64,000 bases of DNA from Nocardia stercoris (lineage in GTDB: Bacteria > Actinomycetota > Actinomycetes > Mycobacteriales > Mycobacteriaceae), in assembly GCF_003696265.1 (NCBI RefSeq), contig NZ_RFFH01000003.1:186001-250000 (forward strand). Reading direction: 5' to 3'. This document shows positions 36,909-45,600 of this stretch, one piece after another (within the stretch, counting starts at the first letter, position 1; each line of letters starts with the position of its first letter). The notes under the pieces are model-generated. The model was not told where the DNA came from and did not search any database. It saw only the letters and a list, made by a program, of their open reading frames with translations. Made by a program: the position numbers and the translations under genes.

Positions 36909-37790
36909 TCAGTGCCGACGGTCGTCAGCGGAGGCGAGCTGGGGCAGCGCGAAACGGCAGAGTTCCGCCGCCGCGTCGAAGTTCCGCGGTGTGGGTTGCA
37001 GCGCGGCGAGAGCGGCCGGAACGGAAGCGCCGGGCCATGTGTGGCCCATGCCGTGCACGGTCCAGGCGGCGACACGGGTGCCGCCGGCGCCGGCGCCGGC
37101 CTCCCATCGGCTGACCGCGAATTCGTCGGGCCCCGCACCGGCCGGCAGGTCCGCGACGGTAGCCACCGTGCCGCAGCCGTTCCAGTCGGCCCAGCGACGG
37201 GCGGATTCGGCGAGTCCGTGCGTGCGACCGCGCAGTTCGCCGTCCGGCCCGCGTCGCCGCGAATATCCACCGTCGATCGGGACCATGGCATCGGCGGTCC
37301 CGTTGATGAGCAGCGCCGAAACCGAGTGGGTGGGGCGGAGATCGGACAGTGCCGCGGGCAGCGCACCGGCGACCGCGCCGAAGGCGGCGACCCGATCGGA
37401 GGCTTCCAGCGCGAGTCGGTGTGCCATGAACGCCCCGTTGGAGATTCCCGCGACGACCGTGTGATCGGGGCGGGTGCCGTGCTGCTCGGCCGACAGGTCG
37501 ATCACGGCCCGCAGGAAGGCGACGTCGTCGACCCCGGATTCGTCACCGGTGGTGACGCCGCGGCCGTCGGCCCAGCTGCCGGTGAACGCGTCCGGATAGG
37601 CCACGACCGCGCCGAATCGGTCGGCCTGGGTATCGAAACTGGTCCAGCGGCGCATGGTGTCGTCACCGCCGCGGACCGCGCGTCCGTCGGTCGCGCGGTT
37701 GCCGTGCAGCACCAGGATCAGCGGCAGGCCCGGCCGGGGTGTGGCGGGTGGCCGCAGGGTGAATGTTCGTTCGTGTCCGTCGATCAGCAC
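36909..37790 (-). CDS. LpqC/polyhydroxybutyrate-depolymerase-like esterase
   Basis: This is a 293-residue alpha/beta hydrolase of the PHB depolymerase/feruloyl esterase group (CE1-like). LPLILVLHGN forms the oxyanion region, the nucleophile is Ser117 in GISNG, VDDVAFLRAVID is the family helix, the acid is probably in NGTADAMVP, and His lies in GMGHTWPG. GTG 37790 is used because upstream codons run into the divergent MarR promoter; no signal peptide follows it, unlike mycobacterial LpqC, so it is probably cytoplasmic. It is probably regulated by the divergent MarR. Confidence 0.8.
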   Translation of the reverse strand: MLIDGHERTFTLRPPATPRPGLPLILVLHGNRATDGRAVRGGDDTMRRWTSFDTQADRFGAVVAYPDAFTGSWADGRGVTTGDESGVDDVAFLRAVIDLSAEQHGTRPDHTVVAGISNGAFMAHRLALEASDRVAAFGAVAGALPAALSDLRPTHSVSALLINGTADAMVPIDGGYSRRRGPDGELRGRTHGLAESARRWADWNGCGTVATVADLPAGAGPDEFAVSRWEAGAGAGGTRVAAWTVHGMGHTWPGASVPAALAALQPTPRNFDAAAELCRFALPQLASADDRRH

Positions 37791-37826
37791 GTTCTCGATG
37801 GTCGAGTTCTCCCTCTCGAATTTATA

Positions 37827-37837
37827 CAGGTTACCTG
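37827..37837. promoter_or_regulatory. Candidate MarR operator CAGGT-T-ACCTG
   Basis: A perfect 11-bp palindrome lies in the 74-bp space between the esterase (-) and MarR (+) genes. ATACAG at 37825 and CTGTAT at 37853 form a wider inverted pair around it, so the full operator may span about 37825-37858. Confidence 0.6.
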
Positions 37838-37864
37838 CGCAGTGTTCCTGTACTGTATCGAGGC

Positions 37865-38299
37865 ATGAGCGAAAGCGCAACGGATCCAGCGGTATTGGCG
37901 TCCGAACTGCAGACGGTCGTCGGCGCCGTGGTGCGGTCGATGCGGGCCGCGTCACCGGGCCGCGATCTCACCCTCGCCCAGGTGTCGGTGCTGAAGTGGC
38001 TGGACCGGGAGGGACCGCACACGGTCGCCGAACTCGCCCGCGCGGACAAGATCGCCCACCAGTCGGCCGCCGCCACGGTCTCCGCGCTCGTCGACCGCGG
38101 CCTCGTCCGCCGCGATGTCGACCCCGCCGACCTGCGCCGCCGCGTCCTGCACCTCACCGACACCGGCCACGCGCTGCTCGCGGAACGACGCGACGCCGGC
38201 TACGACTACCTCGCCGACCTCATCGACCAGCGCCTCGACGCCGACGACCGGGCCCATCTCGCCCACTCACTGACCCTGATCCGGCGGCTGCTCCCCTGA
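37865..38299 (+). CDS. MarR-family transcriptional regulator
   Basis: This is a 144-residue winged-helix regulator. The recognition helix region HTVAELARADKIAHQSAAATVSALVDRGLV (about residues 57-86) and wing VDPADLRRRVLHLTDTG are clear. It is divergent from the esterase-PEBP pair with a palindrome between, so it probably represses them and itself. The ATG at 37865 is closely spaced from the palindrome; a longer in-frame start would overlap the operator. Confidence 0.88.
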   Translation: MSESATDPAVLASELQTVVGAVVRSMRAASPGRDLTLAQVSVLKWLDREGPHTVAELARADKIAHQSAAATVSALVDRGLVRRDVDPADLRRRVLHLTDTGHALLAERRDAGYDYLADLIDQRLDADDRAHLAHSLTLIRRLLP

Positions 38300-38378
38300 G
38301 CTTCGCTCGGTCGAAACCGGGCGTGCTCCAGCGCCTCCCACGTCAGCTCCACCAGCAGGACCGTCCGGCGCGGCGGGA

Positions 38379-39272
38379 CTAACTCGCATGCCCGCCTTCG
38401 TTACCGGTGAACGCGGGCTGCAGGGCCAGCATGGCGGCCGCCAGCCGATCCCAGGTGGTGGCCGGGAGTTCGTGGCCGATGCCCGGCAGCGGAAGCAGGG
38501 TGGCGCCGGGGATCTCGAGCACCAGAGCCTGCCCGTTGCCGTACGGGAAGAACGGGTCGTCGGTGCCGTGCACCACCAGGGTCGGCATCGTGAGTTCGCC
38601 GAGCCGTTCCCGCCAGCGGTCGCCCGCCGGGGCGAACGCCACGTTGAGCAGGCCGGCGGCGACATCGGTGGTGCGGTCGGTGATTCGCGCGGCCTGCTCT
38701 CGCGCCTCGGCTTCGTCGAATCCGCTCGCACCCGCCAGTATCCGGGCCTGGGCGACCTGGTAGTCGATCACCGCCGCTCGGTCGGACCAGTCCGGGGCGG
38801 GTGTACCGGTCATGAATTCCAGCACGCGATCGGAGTGCTCGGGCAGGTCGGGGTCCGCCGGGCCGGGGGCCGTCGGCCGGGTAGCGATCAACGTCAGGGC
38901 CGACACCCGGTCGGGGTGGTCGAGGGCGGCGAGCTGACAGATCCAGCCGGCCACGGAGAAACCCACCAGGTGGGCCCGCGGCACGTCGAAGGCTTCCAGC
39001 AGTCCGACGATGTCCGCGGCCAGGTCGCGCAGGCTGTAGCCGGGAGCACCGGCCGGGTAGGTGGTCGAGCGGCCGCTGTCGCGCATGTCGTAGCGCAACA
39101 CGAACCGGCCCGCAGCGGCGAGCCGGTCACAGAACGAGTCCGCCCAGAACAGTCGCGACGTGCTCGGCAGCACCACCGCCGGATGCCGCCGATCACCGAA
39201 AGTGGTCACACACAATTCGATGTCACCGACGGTGACCAGGTGTTCGGGCGAACGTTCGATATCGAGCGGCAT
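38379..39272 (-). CDS. Alpha/beta hydrolase
   Basis: This is a 297-residue hydrolase of the RdmC/DhaA-like group. The oxyanion region is VVLPSTSRLFW, the nucleophile is Ser106 in VGFSVAGW (GxSxA rather than GxSxG), a candidate acid is in HGTDDPFFP and His lies in GIGHELP. The substrate is unknown; esters or lactones are likely. An 11-of-12 hairpin immediately upstream of ATG 39272 covers its AGGAG ribosome site. It is convergent with the MarR gene, with 79 unremarkable bases between. Confidence 0.82.
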   Translation of the reverse strand: MPLDIERSPEHLVTVGDIELCVTTFGDRRHPAVVLPSTSRLFWADSFCDRLAAAGRFVLRYDMRDSGRSTTYPAGAPGYSLRDLAADIVGLLEAFDVPRAHLVGFSVAGWICQLAALDHPDRVSALTLIATRPTAPGPADPDLPEHSDRVLEFMTGTPAPDWSDRAAVIDYQVAQARILAGASGFDEAEAREQAARITDRTTDVAAGLLNVAFAPAGDRWRERLGELTMPTLVVHGTDDPFFPYGNGQALVLEIPGATLLPLPGIGHELPATTWDRLAAAMLALQPAFTGNEGGHAS

Positions 39273-39275
39273 GGT

Positions 39276-39308
39276 GTCTCCTCTGCAATTGCCTCTTGCG
39301 GAGGAGAC
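39276..39308 (-). promoter_or_regulatory. Hairpin that sequesters the ribosome binding site of the hydrolase gene
   Basis: In the message the 5' arm GTCTCCTCCGCA pairs with TGCAGAGGAGAC (11 of 12) around a 9-base loop, and the start codon follows the 3' arm by 3 bases. The AGAGGAG Shine-Dalgarno is inside the 3' arm, so the fold would block initiation. As DNA the same repeat could be an operator. Confidence 0.6.
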
Positions 39309-39359
39309 TGCGCGCGCGAGCGAAACTCATCGGTCCGACCGGCCGCGAACGCACACCGG

Positions 39360-39749
39360 TCAGGCGGCGTGCTGGGCGATCTGGATCAGGTTGCCGCAGG
39401 TGTCGTGGAACACGGCGACCGTGACCGGGCCGACCTCGACCGGTTCCTGGGTGAAGTGCACGCCGAGTCCGCGCAGCCGCTCGTATTCCGCGGCGACGTC
39501 GTCCACCGCGAACGAGATCGCCGGGATCCCGTCCTCGACCAGCGCCTGCTTGAACGGCTGGACCGCGCGGTGCCCGCTGGGTTCGAGGAGCAGCTCGGTA
39601 CCGTCGGGATCCTGCGGGGAGACGACGGTCAACCATCGGTCCGCGCCCACGGGCACATCGTGTTTCAACCGGAAACCGAGCACCTCGGTGTAGAACCGCA
39701 TCGCCCGTTCCTGATCGTCGACGAACAGGCTCGCCAGATTGATTCGCAT
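39360..39749 (-). CDS. VOC-superfamily protein
   Basis: This is a 129-residue glyoxalase-fold protein: INLASLFVDDQERAMRFYTEVLGF at the start, GTELLLEP in the middle, ISFAVDDVAAEYERL and a final GPVTVAVFHDTCGNLIQIAQ. Proteins of this form are common in actinobacteria and mostly uncharacterised. It lies 87 bp upstream of the hydrolase on the same strand. The long open frame continuing upstream is antisense to the SARP gene and rejected. Confidence 0.84.
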   Translation of the reverse strand: MRINLASLFVDDQERAMRFYTEVLGFRLKHDVPVGADRWLTVVSPQDPDGTELLLEPSGHRAVQPFKQALVEDGIPAISFAVDDVAAEYERLRGLGVHFTQEPVEVGPVTVAVFHDTCGNLIQIAQHAA

Positions 39750-40010
39750 GTCGGACCTTCCTGTCGGATTCGCACGCGTTCGCCCGAACACACTGTCACA
39801 GCGGGCTGGGCGCCGACCGCGTACGCCACGCTGGAAACACGGCTCCCACCGGACCGGCCCCGGTACGGTCGAACCCGATCCTGGTTGCCGGTTCCAGGCT
39901 CGCCCCGGAACTCTCGATCCCCGGTGTCGGCCATCGTGACCGACCACGACCACGACGGGACCGACCGAACCCCGCGGCCGGTTGTCAGCGGCGCACGGCA
40001 CAATGGCCGA

Positions 40011-43000
40011 GTGCGGATCGGAATGCTTGGAGCGCTCGAAGTCCGGGCAGCCGACGGGGAGCTGCTCGAGGTGCCGGGGAGCCGGTTGCGGGCGCTGGTG
40101 ATCGCGCTCGCGTTGGAGCCGGGACGGGTCGTGCCGAAAACGACACTGGTGGACTGGATCTGGGGCGAGCGGACGCCGGCGGACGCGGGAAACGCCTTGC
40201 AGGCGCTGGTGTCGCGGCTGCGGCGGGTGCTGCCGGACGGGTCGCTGGAGGGTCAGGCCGGCGGGTACCGGCTCGCGGTGCAGCCACCCGACGTGGACGC
40301 GGTCCGATTCGAACGGTTGCTGGATCAGGCTCGGGGCGGGGACGATTCGAGCCGGGCGGGGCTGCTGCGGGAGGCGGTCGGGCTGTGGCGGGGTGCGGCC
40401 CTGCAGGACGTGGACCTGCCCGAGAGCGCGGCGGCCGACGCCGTCGTCGCCCGGTTCGACGGACTGCGGCTCGCCGCGCTGGAAGACCTGTACGACACCG
40501 AGATCCGGCTCGGCCTCGGCGCGGGACTGGTGGCCGAGCTGACCGATCTGGTGGCCCGCAATCCGTTGCGCGAGCGGCTCGTCGCCGCGCTCATGCGGGC
40601 ACTCACCGCCGCCGGGCGCGGCGGTGAAGCGCTCACCGTGTATCAGTCCGCGCGCGAGGCGCTCGCCGACGAGCTGGGTGTCGACCCCGGACCGGAGCTG
40701 TCCGCGCTGCACGTCGCCCTGCTGCGCGGCGAGGTGGGCGGCCCGGCACCGGACCGCACCACCAACCTGCGGGCCGAGCTCACCGGATACGTCGGCAAGG
40801 ACGCCGATATCGCCGCGGTGCGCGAACTCGTTGCCGCACACCGGCTCACGACCATCACCGGCCTCGGCGGCTCCGGCAAGACGCGGCTGGCGGTCGAAAC
40901 CGGGCGCACCCTGCTCGACGACCTGCCCGACGGACCGTGGCTGGTGGAGCTGGCCGCCGCCGGGCCGGGCAGCGACCTCGCCGGATCCGCCCTGGCCGCA
41001 CTGGGACTGCGCGACTCACTGCTCGCCGCGCCGAACGCCGACCCGATCGACCGCCTCGTCGCCGCGATCCGCGACCGCGAAACCCTGCTCATCCTGGACA
41101 ACTGCGAGCACGTGATCGAGGCCGCGGCCGCCTTCGCCCACCGGCTGCTCGGTGAATGCCGGCGGCTGCGGATCCTCGCCACGAGCCGCGAACCGCTCGG
41201 CATCACCGGCGAGGCGCTGTGGCAGGTCGCGCCGTTGTCGCTGCCCGCACCGGACGCCACTCCGGCGGCCGTCGCGGCCTCCCCCGCGGTCGCCCTGCTG
41301 CGGGAACGCGCCACCGCCGTGCGCCCGGACTTCGCGTCCGGCCCGCAGGCCGCGGCGACCATGGCCCGCGTCTGCCGCGCACTGGACGGCATCCCGCTGG
41401 CGATCGAACTCGCCGCCGCCCGCCTGCGCACCATGACCCTCGACCAGCTCGCCGACCGCCTCGACGACCGGTTCCGGCTGCTGACCGGCGGCAGCCGCAC
41501 CGCCCTGCCACACCACCGCACCCTGCGGGCGGTCGTGGACTGGAGCTGGGAACTGCTCACCGAACCGGAGCGGACGGTGCTGCGCCGGATCGCCGTGTTC
41601 GCTGGCGGCATCAGCCTGGAGGCCGCCGAACAGGTCTGCACGGCAAGCACTTTCGATTCGGCAACCACCGTCGAGCAGTGGGAGGTGCTCGAGCTGCTCA
41701 CCGCGCTGACCGAGAAATCCCTGCTGCTCGCCGTACCCGACTCCGGTGCCACCGGGCCGCGCTACCGGATGCTCATGACGATCGAGCAGTACGCCCGCGA
41801 CCGGCTCACCGACGCCGGTGAAGCCGAGCAGGCCCGCCGCGCGCATCTCGCCTACTTCACCGACTTCGCCGCCACCGCCGAACCCCGGCTGCGGCGCGCC
41901 GACCAACTGGACTGGCTGGCGAAACTCGAAGCCGAGCACGACAATCTCGCGGCCGCCATGCGCGGCGCGCTCACCGACGGGGCGGCCGAGGCCATGCGGC
42001 TCGCGGTGGCGGCCGGCTGGTACTGGTGGCTCAGCGGCCACAAGGCCGAGGGCCTGGAGCTGCTCACCGCCGCGGCCGGCGCCCCCGGCGAGGTGGACGA
42101 CGCGACCCGGGCCACGGTGTACGGGTTGGTCGTGCATTTCGCGACGTCGGGGCGCAGTGACGAGTTCCAGGTGGAGAAGTGGATCCGCGAAGCGAACCGG
42201 TACGGCCGGGGGCAGCGGGCCGGGCATCCGGTCCTGGCGTTCGTCCCGGCCCTCGAACGCATGCTGGGCGGACCGGACGAGGTGCTGCCCGCCTTCGAAG
42301 CCGTACTCGCGGACGAGGATCCGTGGGTGCGGGCGCTGGCCCGCCTACAGCTGGGCAAGATGCGCAGTATGCTGGGCCGCGACCTGGACGCTGTCGACCA
42401 CTGCCTGGAGCAGGCGCTCACCGAGTTCCGTGTGGTCGGCGAGCGCTGGGGAATCTCCTTCGCCCTTACCGAACTCGCGGACCGGATCGCGATGCGCGGC
42501 GAATTCGACCGAGCCTGTGACTATTTGGATCAGGCGGTCGCGGTGGTCACCGAGATCGGGGCGACCGAGGACATCGTCCGGATGCGGTCGCGGCAGGCCC
42601 AGCTCTACCGGCTGGCCGGCGATCGGGCGGCGAGCGAGGCCGCGATCGCCGAGGCCCAGCGATGGGCGGACCGGACGGCCTGGCCGAGCGCGCTGGCCGA
42701 ATTGGCGTTGTCCCGCGCATATCTGGCCCGGTGGAACGAGGATCCGGCGGAGTCGTTCCGGCAGATCGATATCGCCGTGACCCTGCTCGACGGGCACTCC
42801 GACCAACCGTATCTCGAAGCGGTCATCCACGACCTGCGCGGCTATCTCGCCGACGATGTGGCCGAGGCGCGCGCCCACCGTATCCGGTCGTTGCACGCGG
42901 CCACCGCCACCGGTAACCCGCCCGCGATCGCCCAGATGCTGGTCGGGCTGGCCGACCAGGCGCTACGGGAGAACGACGACGAGCAGGCCGCCCGGTTGCT

Positions 43001-43175
43001 CGCCGCCGCCACCGCCGTGCGGGGGCTGTCGGATCGGTCCCATCCGGACGTGGACCGCGTCGAGCAGACCGCACGACGTCGCCTCGGTGAACAGCGGTTC
43101 ACCGAGGCGACGGGGGAAGGTTTGCGAGCGAACTGGTCGGAGCTGGCCGAATCCATGGTGCGTCAGGCGGAGTGA
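40011..43175 (+). CDS. SARP (AfsR-type) transcriptional regulator with BTAD, NB-ARC and TPR-like domains
   Basis: This is a 1054-residue multidomain activator. Residues 1-92 are an OmpR-type winged helix (MLGALEVR, ALVSRLRRVL, GGYRLAV), 98-240 the bacterial transcriptional activation domain (ending YQSAREALADELGVDPGPELSAL, core EALADELGVDPGPEL) and about 255-540 an NB-ARC ATPase with P-loop GLGGSGKT (284-291) and Walker B LLILDNCEH. The last 400 residues are TPR-like helices. Such regulators switch on secondary-metabolite or export genes and bind 11-bp-spaced direct repeats. Repeats of that type lie upstream of the neighbouring ABC exporter. GTG 40011 gives the family N-terminus. It is convergent with the exporter, with stops 2 bp apart. 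Confidence 0.92.
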   Translation: MRIGMLGALEVRAADGELLEVPGSRLRALVIALALEPGRVVPKTTLVDWIWGERTPADAGNALQALVSRLRRVLPDGSLEGQAGGYRLAVQPPDVDAVRFERLLDQARGGDDSSRAGLLREAVGLWRGAALQDVDLPESAAADAVVARFDGLRLAALEDLYDTEIRLGLGAGLVAELTDLVARNPLRERLVAALMRALTAAGRGGEALTVYQSAREALADELGVDPGPELSALHVALLRGEVGGPAPDRTTNLRAELTGYVGKDADIAAVRELVAAHRLTTITGLGGSGKTRLAVETGRTLLDDLPDGPWLVELAAAGPGSDLAGSALAALGLRDSLLAAPNADPIDRLVAAIRDRETLLILDNCEHVIEAAAAFAHRLLGECRRLRILATSREPLGITGEALWQVAPLSLPAPDATPAAVAASPAVALLRERATAVRPDFASGPQAAATMARVCRALDGIPLAIELAAARLRTMTLDQLADRLDDRFRLLTGGSRTALPHHRTLRAVVDWSWELLTEPERTVLRRIAVFAGGISLEAAEQVCTASTFDSATTVEQWEVLELLTALTEKSLLLAVPDSGATGPRYRMLMTIEQYARDRLTDAGEAEQARRAHLAYFTDFAATAEPRLRRADQLDWLAKLEAEHDNLAAAMRGALTDGAAEAMRLAVAAGWYWWLSGHKAEGLELLTAAAGAPGEVDDATRATVYGLVVHFATSGRSDEFQVEKWIREANRYGRGQRAGHPVLAFVPALERMLGGPDEVLPAFEAVLADEDPWVRALARLQLGKMRSMLGRDLDAVDHCLEQALTEFRVVGERWGISFALTELADRIAMRGEFDRACDYLDQAVAVVTEIGATEDIVRMRSRQAQLYRLAGDRAASEAAIAEAQRWADRTAWPSALAELALSRAYLARWNEDPAESFRQIDIAVTLLDGHSDQPYLEAVIHDLRGYLADDVAEARAHRIRSLHAATATGNPPAIAQMLVGLADQALRENDDEQAARLLAAATAVRGLSDRSHPDVDRVEQTARRRLGEQRFTEATGEGLRANWSELAESMVRQAE

Positions 43176-43177
43176 GG

Positions 43178-43939
43178 TCACGCCCGCTTGTCGAACGAGG
43201 CCCGCGACCACAGGTAGCCGACCACCGCGATCCCCGCGCACCAGGCGAGCGCGGCCGCCGCTGTCCCGCCCGACGGGTGCCCGGCGAGCAGCCCCCGGAT
43301 GGTCTCGATGATCGGCGTGAAGGGCTGATACTCGGCGAACTGCCGCACCCCCGGCCCCATCTTGGCGGCCGGCACGATCGCGCTGCTCACGAACGGCAGC
43401 ATGATCATCGGCACCACGCTCATGCCCGCCGACTCGGGCGTCTTCGCGGCCATGCCCAGCGCGACCGTCAGCCACGAGGTCGCGAACGAGGTGGCGACCA
43501 CGATGCCGAGCACGCCGAGCCAGTCGAGAGCGGTTGCGTCGGAACGGAACCCGAGCAGCAGCGCCACACCCAGCACCGCAGCGACGGCCACCGCGTTGGT
43601 CACCATGGTCGCCGCGACATGCCCGGTGAGCACCGCACCGCGGGACACGTCCATGACCTTGAACCGGTTGATGACCCCCTTGGCCATATCGGAACTGACC
43701 GCCACTGCGGTCCCGGACAGCCCGTAGCTGATCGCCAGCAGCAGCACACCGGGTGTCGCGTAGTCGATGTAGTGCTCACCGACATCGAAGGCGTTGCCGA
43801 ACACGTAGACGAAGATCAGCAGCATGACCACCGGCATCAGTGCCGCGTTGAACACCGACACCGGAGTGCGGGCGATGTGAGTGAAGTTGCGGCGCAACAT
43901 GATCGTCGCGTCGGCCAGGGGTGCGGTCAGGGTGTTCAT
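43178..43939 (-). CDS. ABC-2 type exporter permease (DrrB-like)
   Basis: This is a 253-residue integral membrane protein with six predicted helices. The ABC-2 signature region AEYQPFTPIIETIRGLLAG near the C-terminus and the N-terminal LMPVVMLLIFVYVFG are typical of DrrB-type drug or lipid exporters. The start overlaps the ATPase stop (ATGA), so the two make one transporter. In Mycobacterium DrrABC exports phthiocerol dimycocerosate; in Streptomyces DrrAB exports daunorubicin. Confidence 0.9.
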   Translation of the reverse strand: MNTLTAPLADATIMLRRNFTHIARTPVSVFNAALMPVVMLLIFVYVFGNAFDVGEHYIDYATPGVLLLAISYGLSGTAVAVSSDMAKGVINRFKVMDVSRGAVLTGHVAATMVTNAVAVAAVLGVALLLGFRSDATALDWLGVLGIVVATSFATSWLTVALGMAAKTPESAGMSVVPMIMLPFVSSAIVPAAKMGPGVRQFAEYQPFTPIIETIRGLLAGHPSGGTAAAALAWCAGIAVVGYLWSRASFDKRA

Positions 43940-44877
43940 CGTGCGGCCTCCGTGGTGGCGTGCCCGGTGAGGGCGAGGAAAACGTCGTCGAGATCGGGGG
44001 TGTGGATGGAGACCTCCGCGGCCTCCAGGCCGGATGCGGCGAGCCGGTCCAGCAGGTCGCGCAGGAACGCCGATCCGCCGCTGCCGGGTACCCGCAGGGT
44101 CAGCGCCTCGTCGTCCGAGCTGGCATCGGGCAGCGCCGCGGCCGCCGCGCGCAGCTCGGCGAGCTGGTCGAACCGGAAGGCGATGTAGCTGCCCGGTACC
44201 CGGCGCTTGAGGTCGTCGGCGGTCCCCTCGGCCACGATGCGGCCCTGGTCGAGCACCGCGATCCGGTCGGCCAGCTGGTCGGCCTCCTCCAGATACTGGG
44301 TGGTGAGGAAGATCGTGACGCCCTCGGAGGTCAACTCCCGCACGATCTCCCACATGGTGCGGCGGCTGCGCGGGTCCAGTCCGGTGGTCGGCTCGTCCAG
44401 GAAGACGATCTCCGGCTTGGTCACCAGCGTCATCGCCAGATCCAGCTTGCGGCGCATGCCGCCGGAGTAGGAGGCGGCCGGCTTGCGTGCCGACTCCAGC
44501 AGATCGAATCGTTCCAGCAGCCCGGTCACGACCCGCTTGCGGTCGGCGCCCCGCAGCCGGTGCAGGTCCGCCATCAGCTGCAGGTTCTCCTCGCCGGTCA
44601 GCAGATCGTCCACCGCCGCGAACTGGCCGGTCACCCCGATCGAGGCCCGCACCGCCTTCGTCTCGGTGGCGATGTCGTATCCGGCGACCCGCGCCGAACC
44701 TCCGTCCGCCTTCGACAGGGTGGTCAGGATGTTCACCGTCGTCGTCTTGCCGGCCCCGTTGGGGCCGAGCAGGGCGAAAATCGTTCCGGCACCGATGTTC
44801 AGATCGATACCCTCGAGGATCGTCTTGTCCCCGTATGCCTTCCGCAGCCCGTTCGCTGCAATTGCTGTGCTGTTCAC
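43936..44877 (-). CDS. ABC exporter ATPase (DrrA-like)
   Basis: This is a 313-residue ATPase with Walker A GPNGAGKTTT (about residues 38-47), signature SYSGGMRRKLDLA, Walker B IVFLDEPTTGLDPRSR, H-loop region FLTTQYLEEAD (Gln-Tyr in place of the usual His, as in DrrA-type proteins), and the C-terminal DrrA domain with DDVFLALTG. GTG 44877 is chosen because it follows the direct-repeat region at promoter distance. It is the first gene of the ATPase-permease operon, and probably a target of the nearby SARP. Confidence 0.9.
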   Translation of the reverse strand: MNSTAIAANGLRKAYGDKTILEGIDLNIGAGTIFALLGPNGAGKTTTVNILTTLSKADGGSARVAGYDIATETKAVRASIGVTGQFAAVDDLLTGEENLQLMADLHRLRGADRKRVVTGLLERFDLLESARKPAASYSGGMRRKLDLAMTLVTKPEIVFLDEPTTGLDPRSRRTMWEIVRELTSEGVTIFLTTQYLEEADQLADRIAVLDQGRIVAEGTADDLKRRVPGSYIAFRFDQLAELRAAAAALPDASSDDEALTLRVPGSGGSAFLRDLLDRLAASGLEAAEVSIHTPDLDDVFLALTGHATTEAAR

Positions 44878-44900
44878 GAGAACTACTGTCGCGAGCGGCG

Positions 44901-44940
44901 CTGATACCGGGCTGACAGCGAACTGACACGAATGCTGACA
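44901..44940 (-). promoter_or_regulatory. SARP-type direct repeats upstream of the ABC exporter
   Basis: On the + strand CTGATA (44901), CTGACA (44912), CTGACA (44923) and CTGACA (44935) lie at 11, 11 and 12 bp intervals. Read on the exporter strand they are TGTCAG-type repeats ending 10 bp before GACAGT (44890-44885), a possible -10, with the GTG at 44877 then near +1. This spacing and placement match known SARP targets. Confidence 0.7.
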
Positions 44941-45004
44941 CGGTGTTGTCGCAGGTGGACGGCCGGTGGGAGCCGTCGCGTCGAGGTCGATACCCTCGGA
45001 AACC

Positions 45005-45598
45005 ATGCGGATATTTCTGGCGGGCGCCAGCGGCGTGCTCGGTTCTCGGCTGGTACCACTGCTCGTCGCGGCGGGTCACGACGTGGCGGGAATGACCCGT
45101 TCGCCGGCGAAAGCGCGGCTGCTCGCCGCCGCCGGTGCGGAACCGGTGGTGTGCGACGCCTTCGATCCGGACGGGCTCACCACGGCCGTCACCGCCTTCG
45201 CCCCCGAACTGGTGATGCATCAGCTCACCGACCTGCCCGACGACCCGGCCCTCCTACCCGAGGGACGGGCGGCCAACGCCCGTATCCGCCGGGAGGGCAC
45301 CACGAACCTACTGGCGGCCGCCCGAAAAGCCGGTGCCGCCCGGTTCATCGCCCAGAGTGTCGCCTGGACGATGGAGGGAGAAGGCCAGGCCGCCAAGGAA
45401 TTCCTGGAGCAATCGGTGCTGGCGGCGGGCGGCGTGGTACTGCGCTACGGCCAGTTCTACGGTCCGGGAACGTATTACCCGGACACCCTGCCCGCCCAGC
45501 CCCGGATCGCCGTCGACACGGCGGCCGACCGGACCGCCCGGGCGCTCGAGCTCCCCACGGGCGTCTACGAATTCGTGGAAGATCCCGCCCCGGCGTGA
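45005..45598 (+). CDS. Short NAD(P)-binding epimerase-like protein
   Basis: This is a 197-residue atypical SDR. The nucleotide motif FLAGASGVLGSRLVPLLVAAGH is at the N-terminus and SVAWTMEGEG follows the usual strand 5, but no YxxxK is seen and the protein is about 100 residues shorter than full epimerases; the C-terminal substrate domain is abbreviated. It could be a flavin- or NADPH-dependent reductase or a redox sensor. It is divergent from the ABC exporter and shares its promoter region with the direct repeats; convergent with the lipoprotein gene. Confidence 0.7.
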   Translation: MRIFLAGASGVLGSRLVPLLVAAGHDVAGMTRSPAKARLLAAAGAEPVVCDAFDPDGLTTAVTAFAPELVMHQLTDLPDDPALLPEGRAANARIRREGTTNLLAAARKAGAARFIAQSVAWTMEGEGQAAKEFLEQSVLAAGGVVLRYGQFYGPGTYYPDTLPAQPRIAVDTAADRTARALELPTGVYEFVEDPAPA

Positions 45599-45600
45599 GC

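Noticed and set aside
38388..40010. Upstream extension of the SARP frame by 541 codons
   Set aside because: The region is antisense to the hydrolase and VOC genes and has no family similarity; the GTG at 40011 gives the normal SARP N-terminus.
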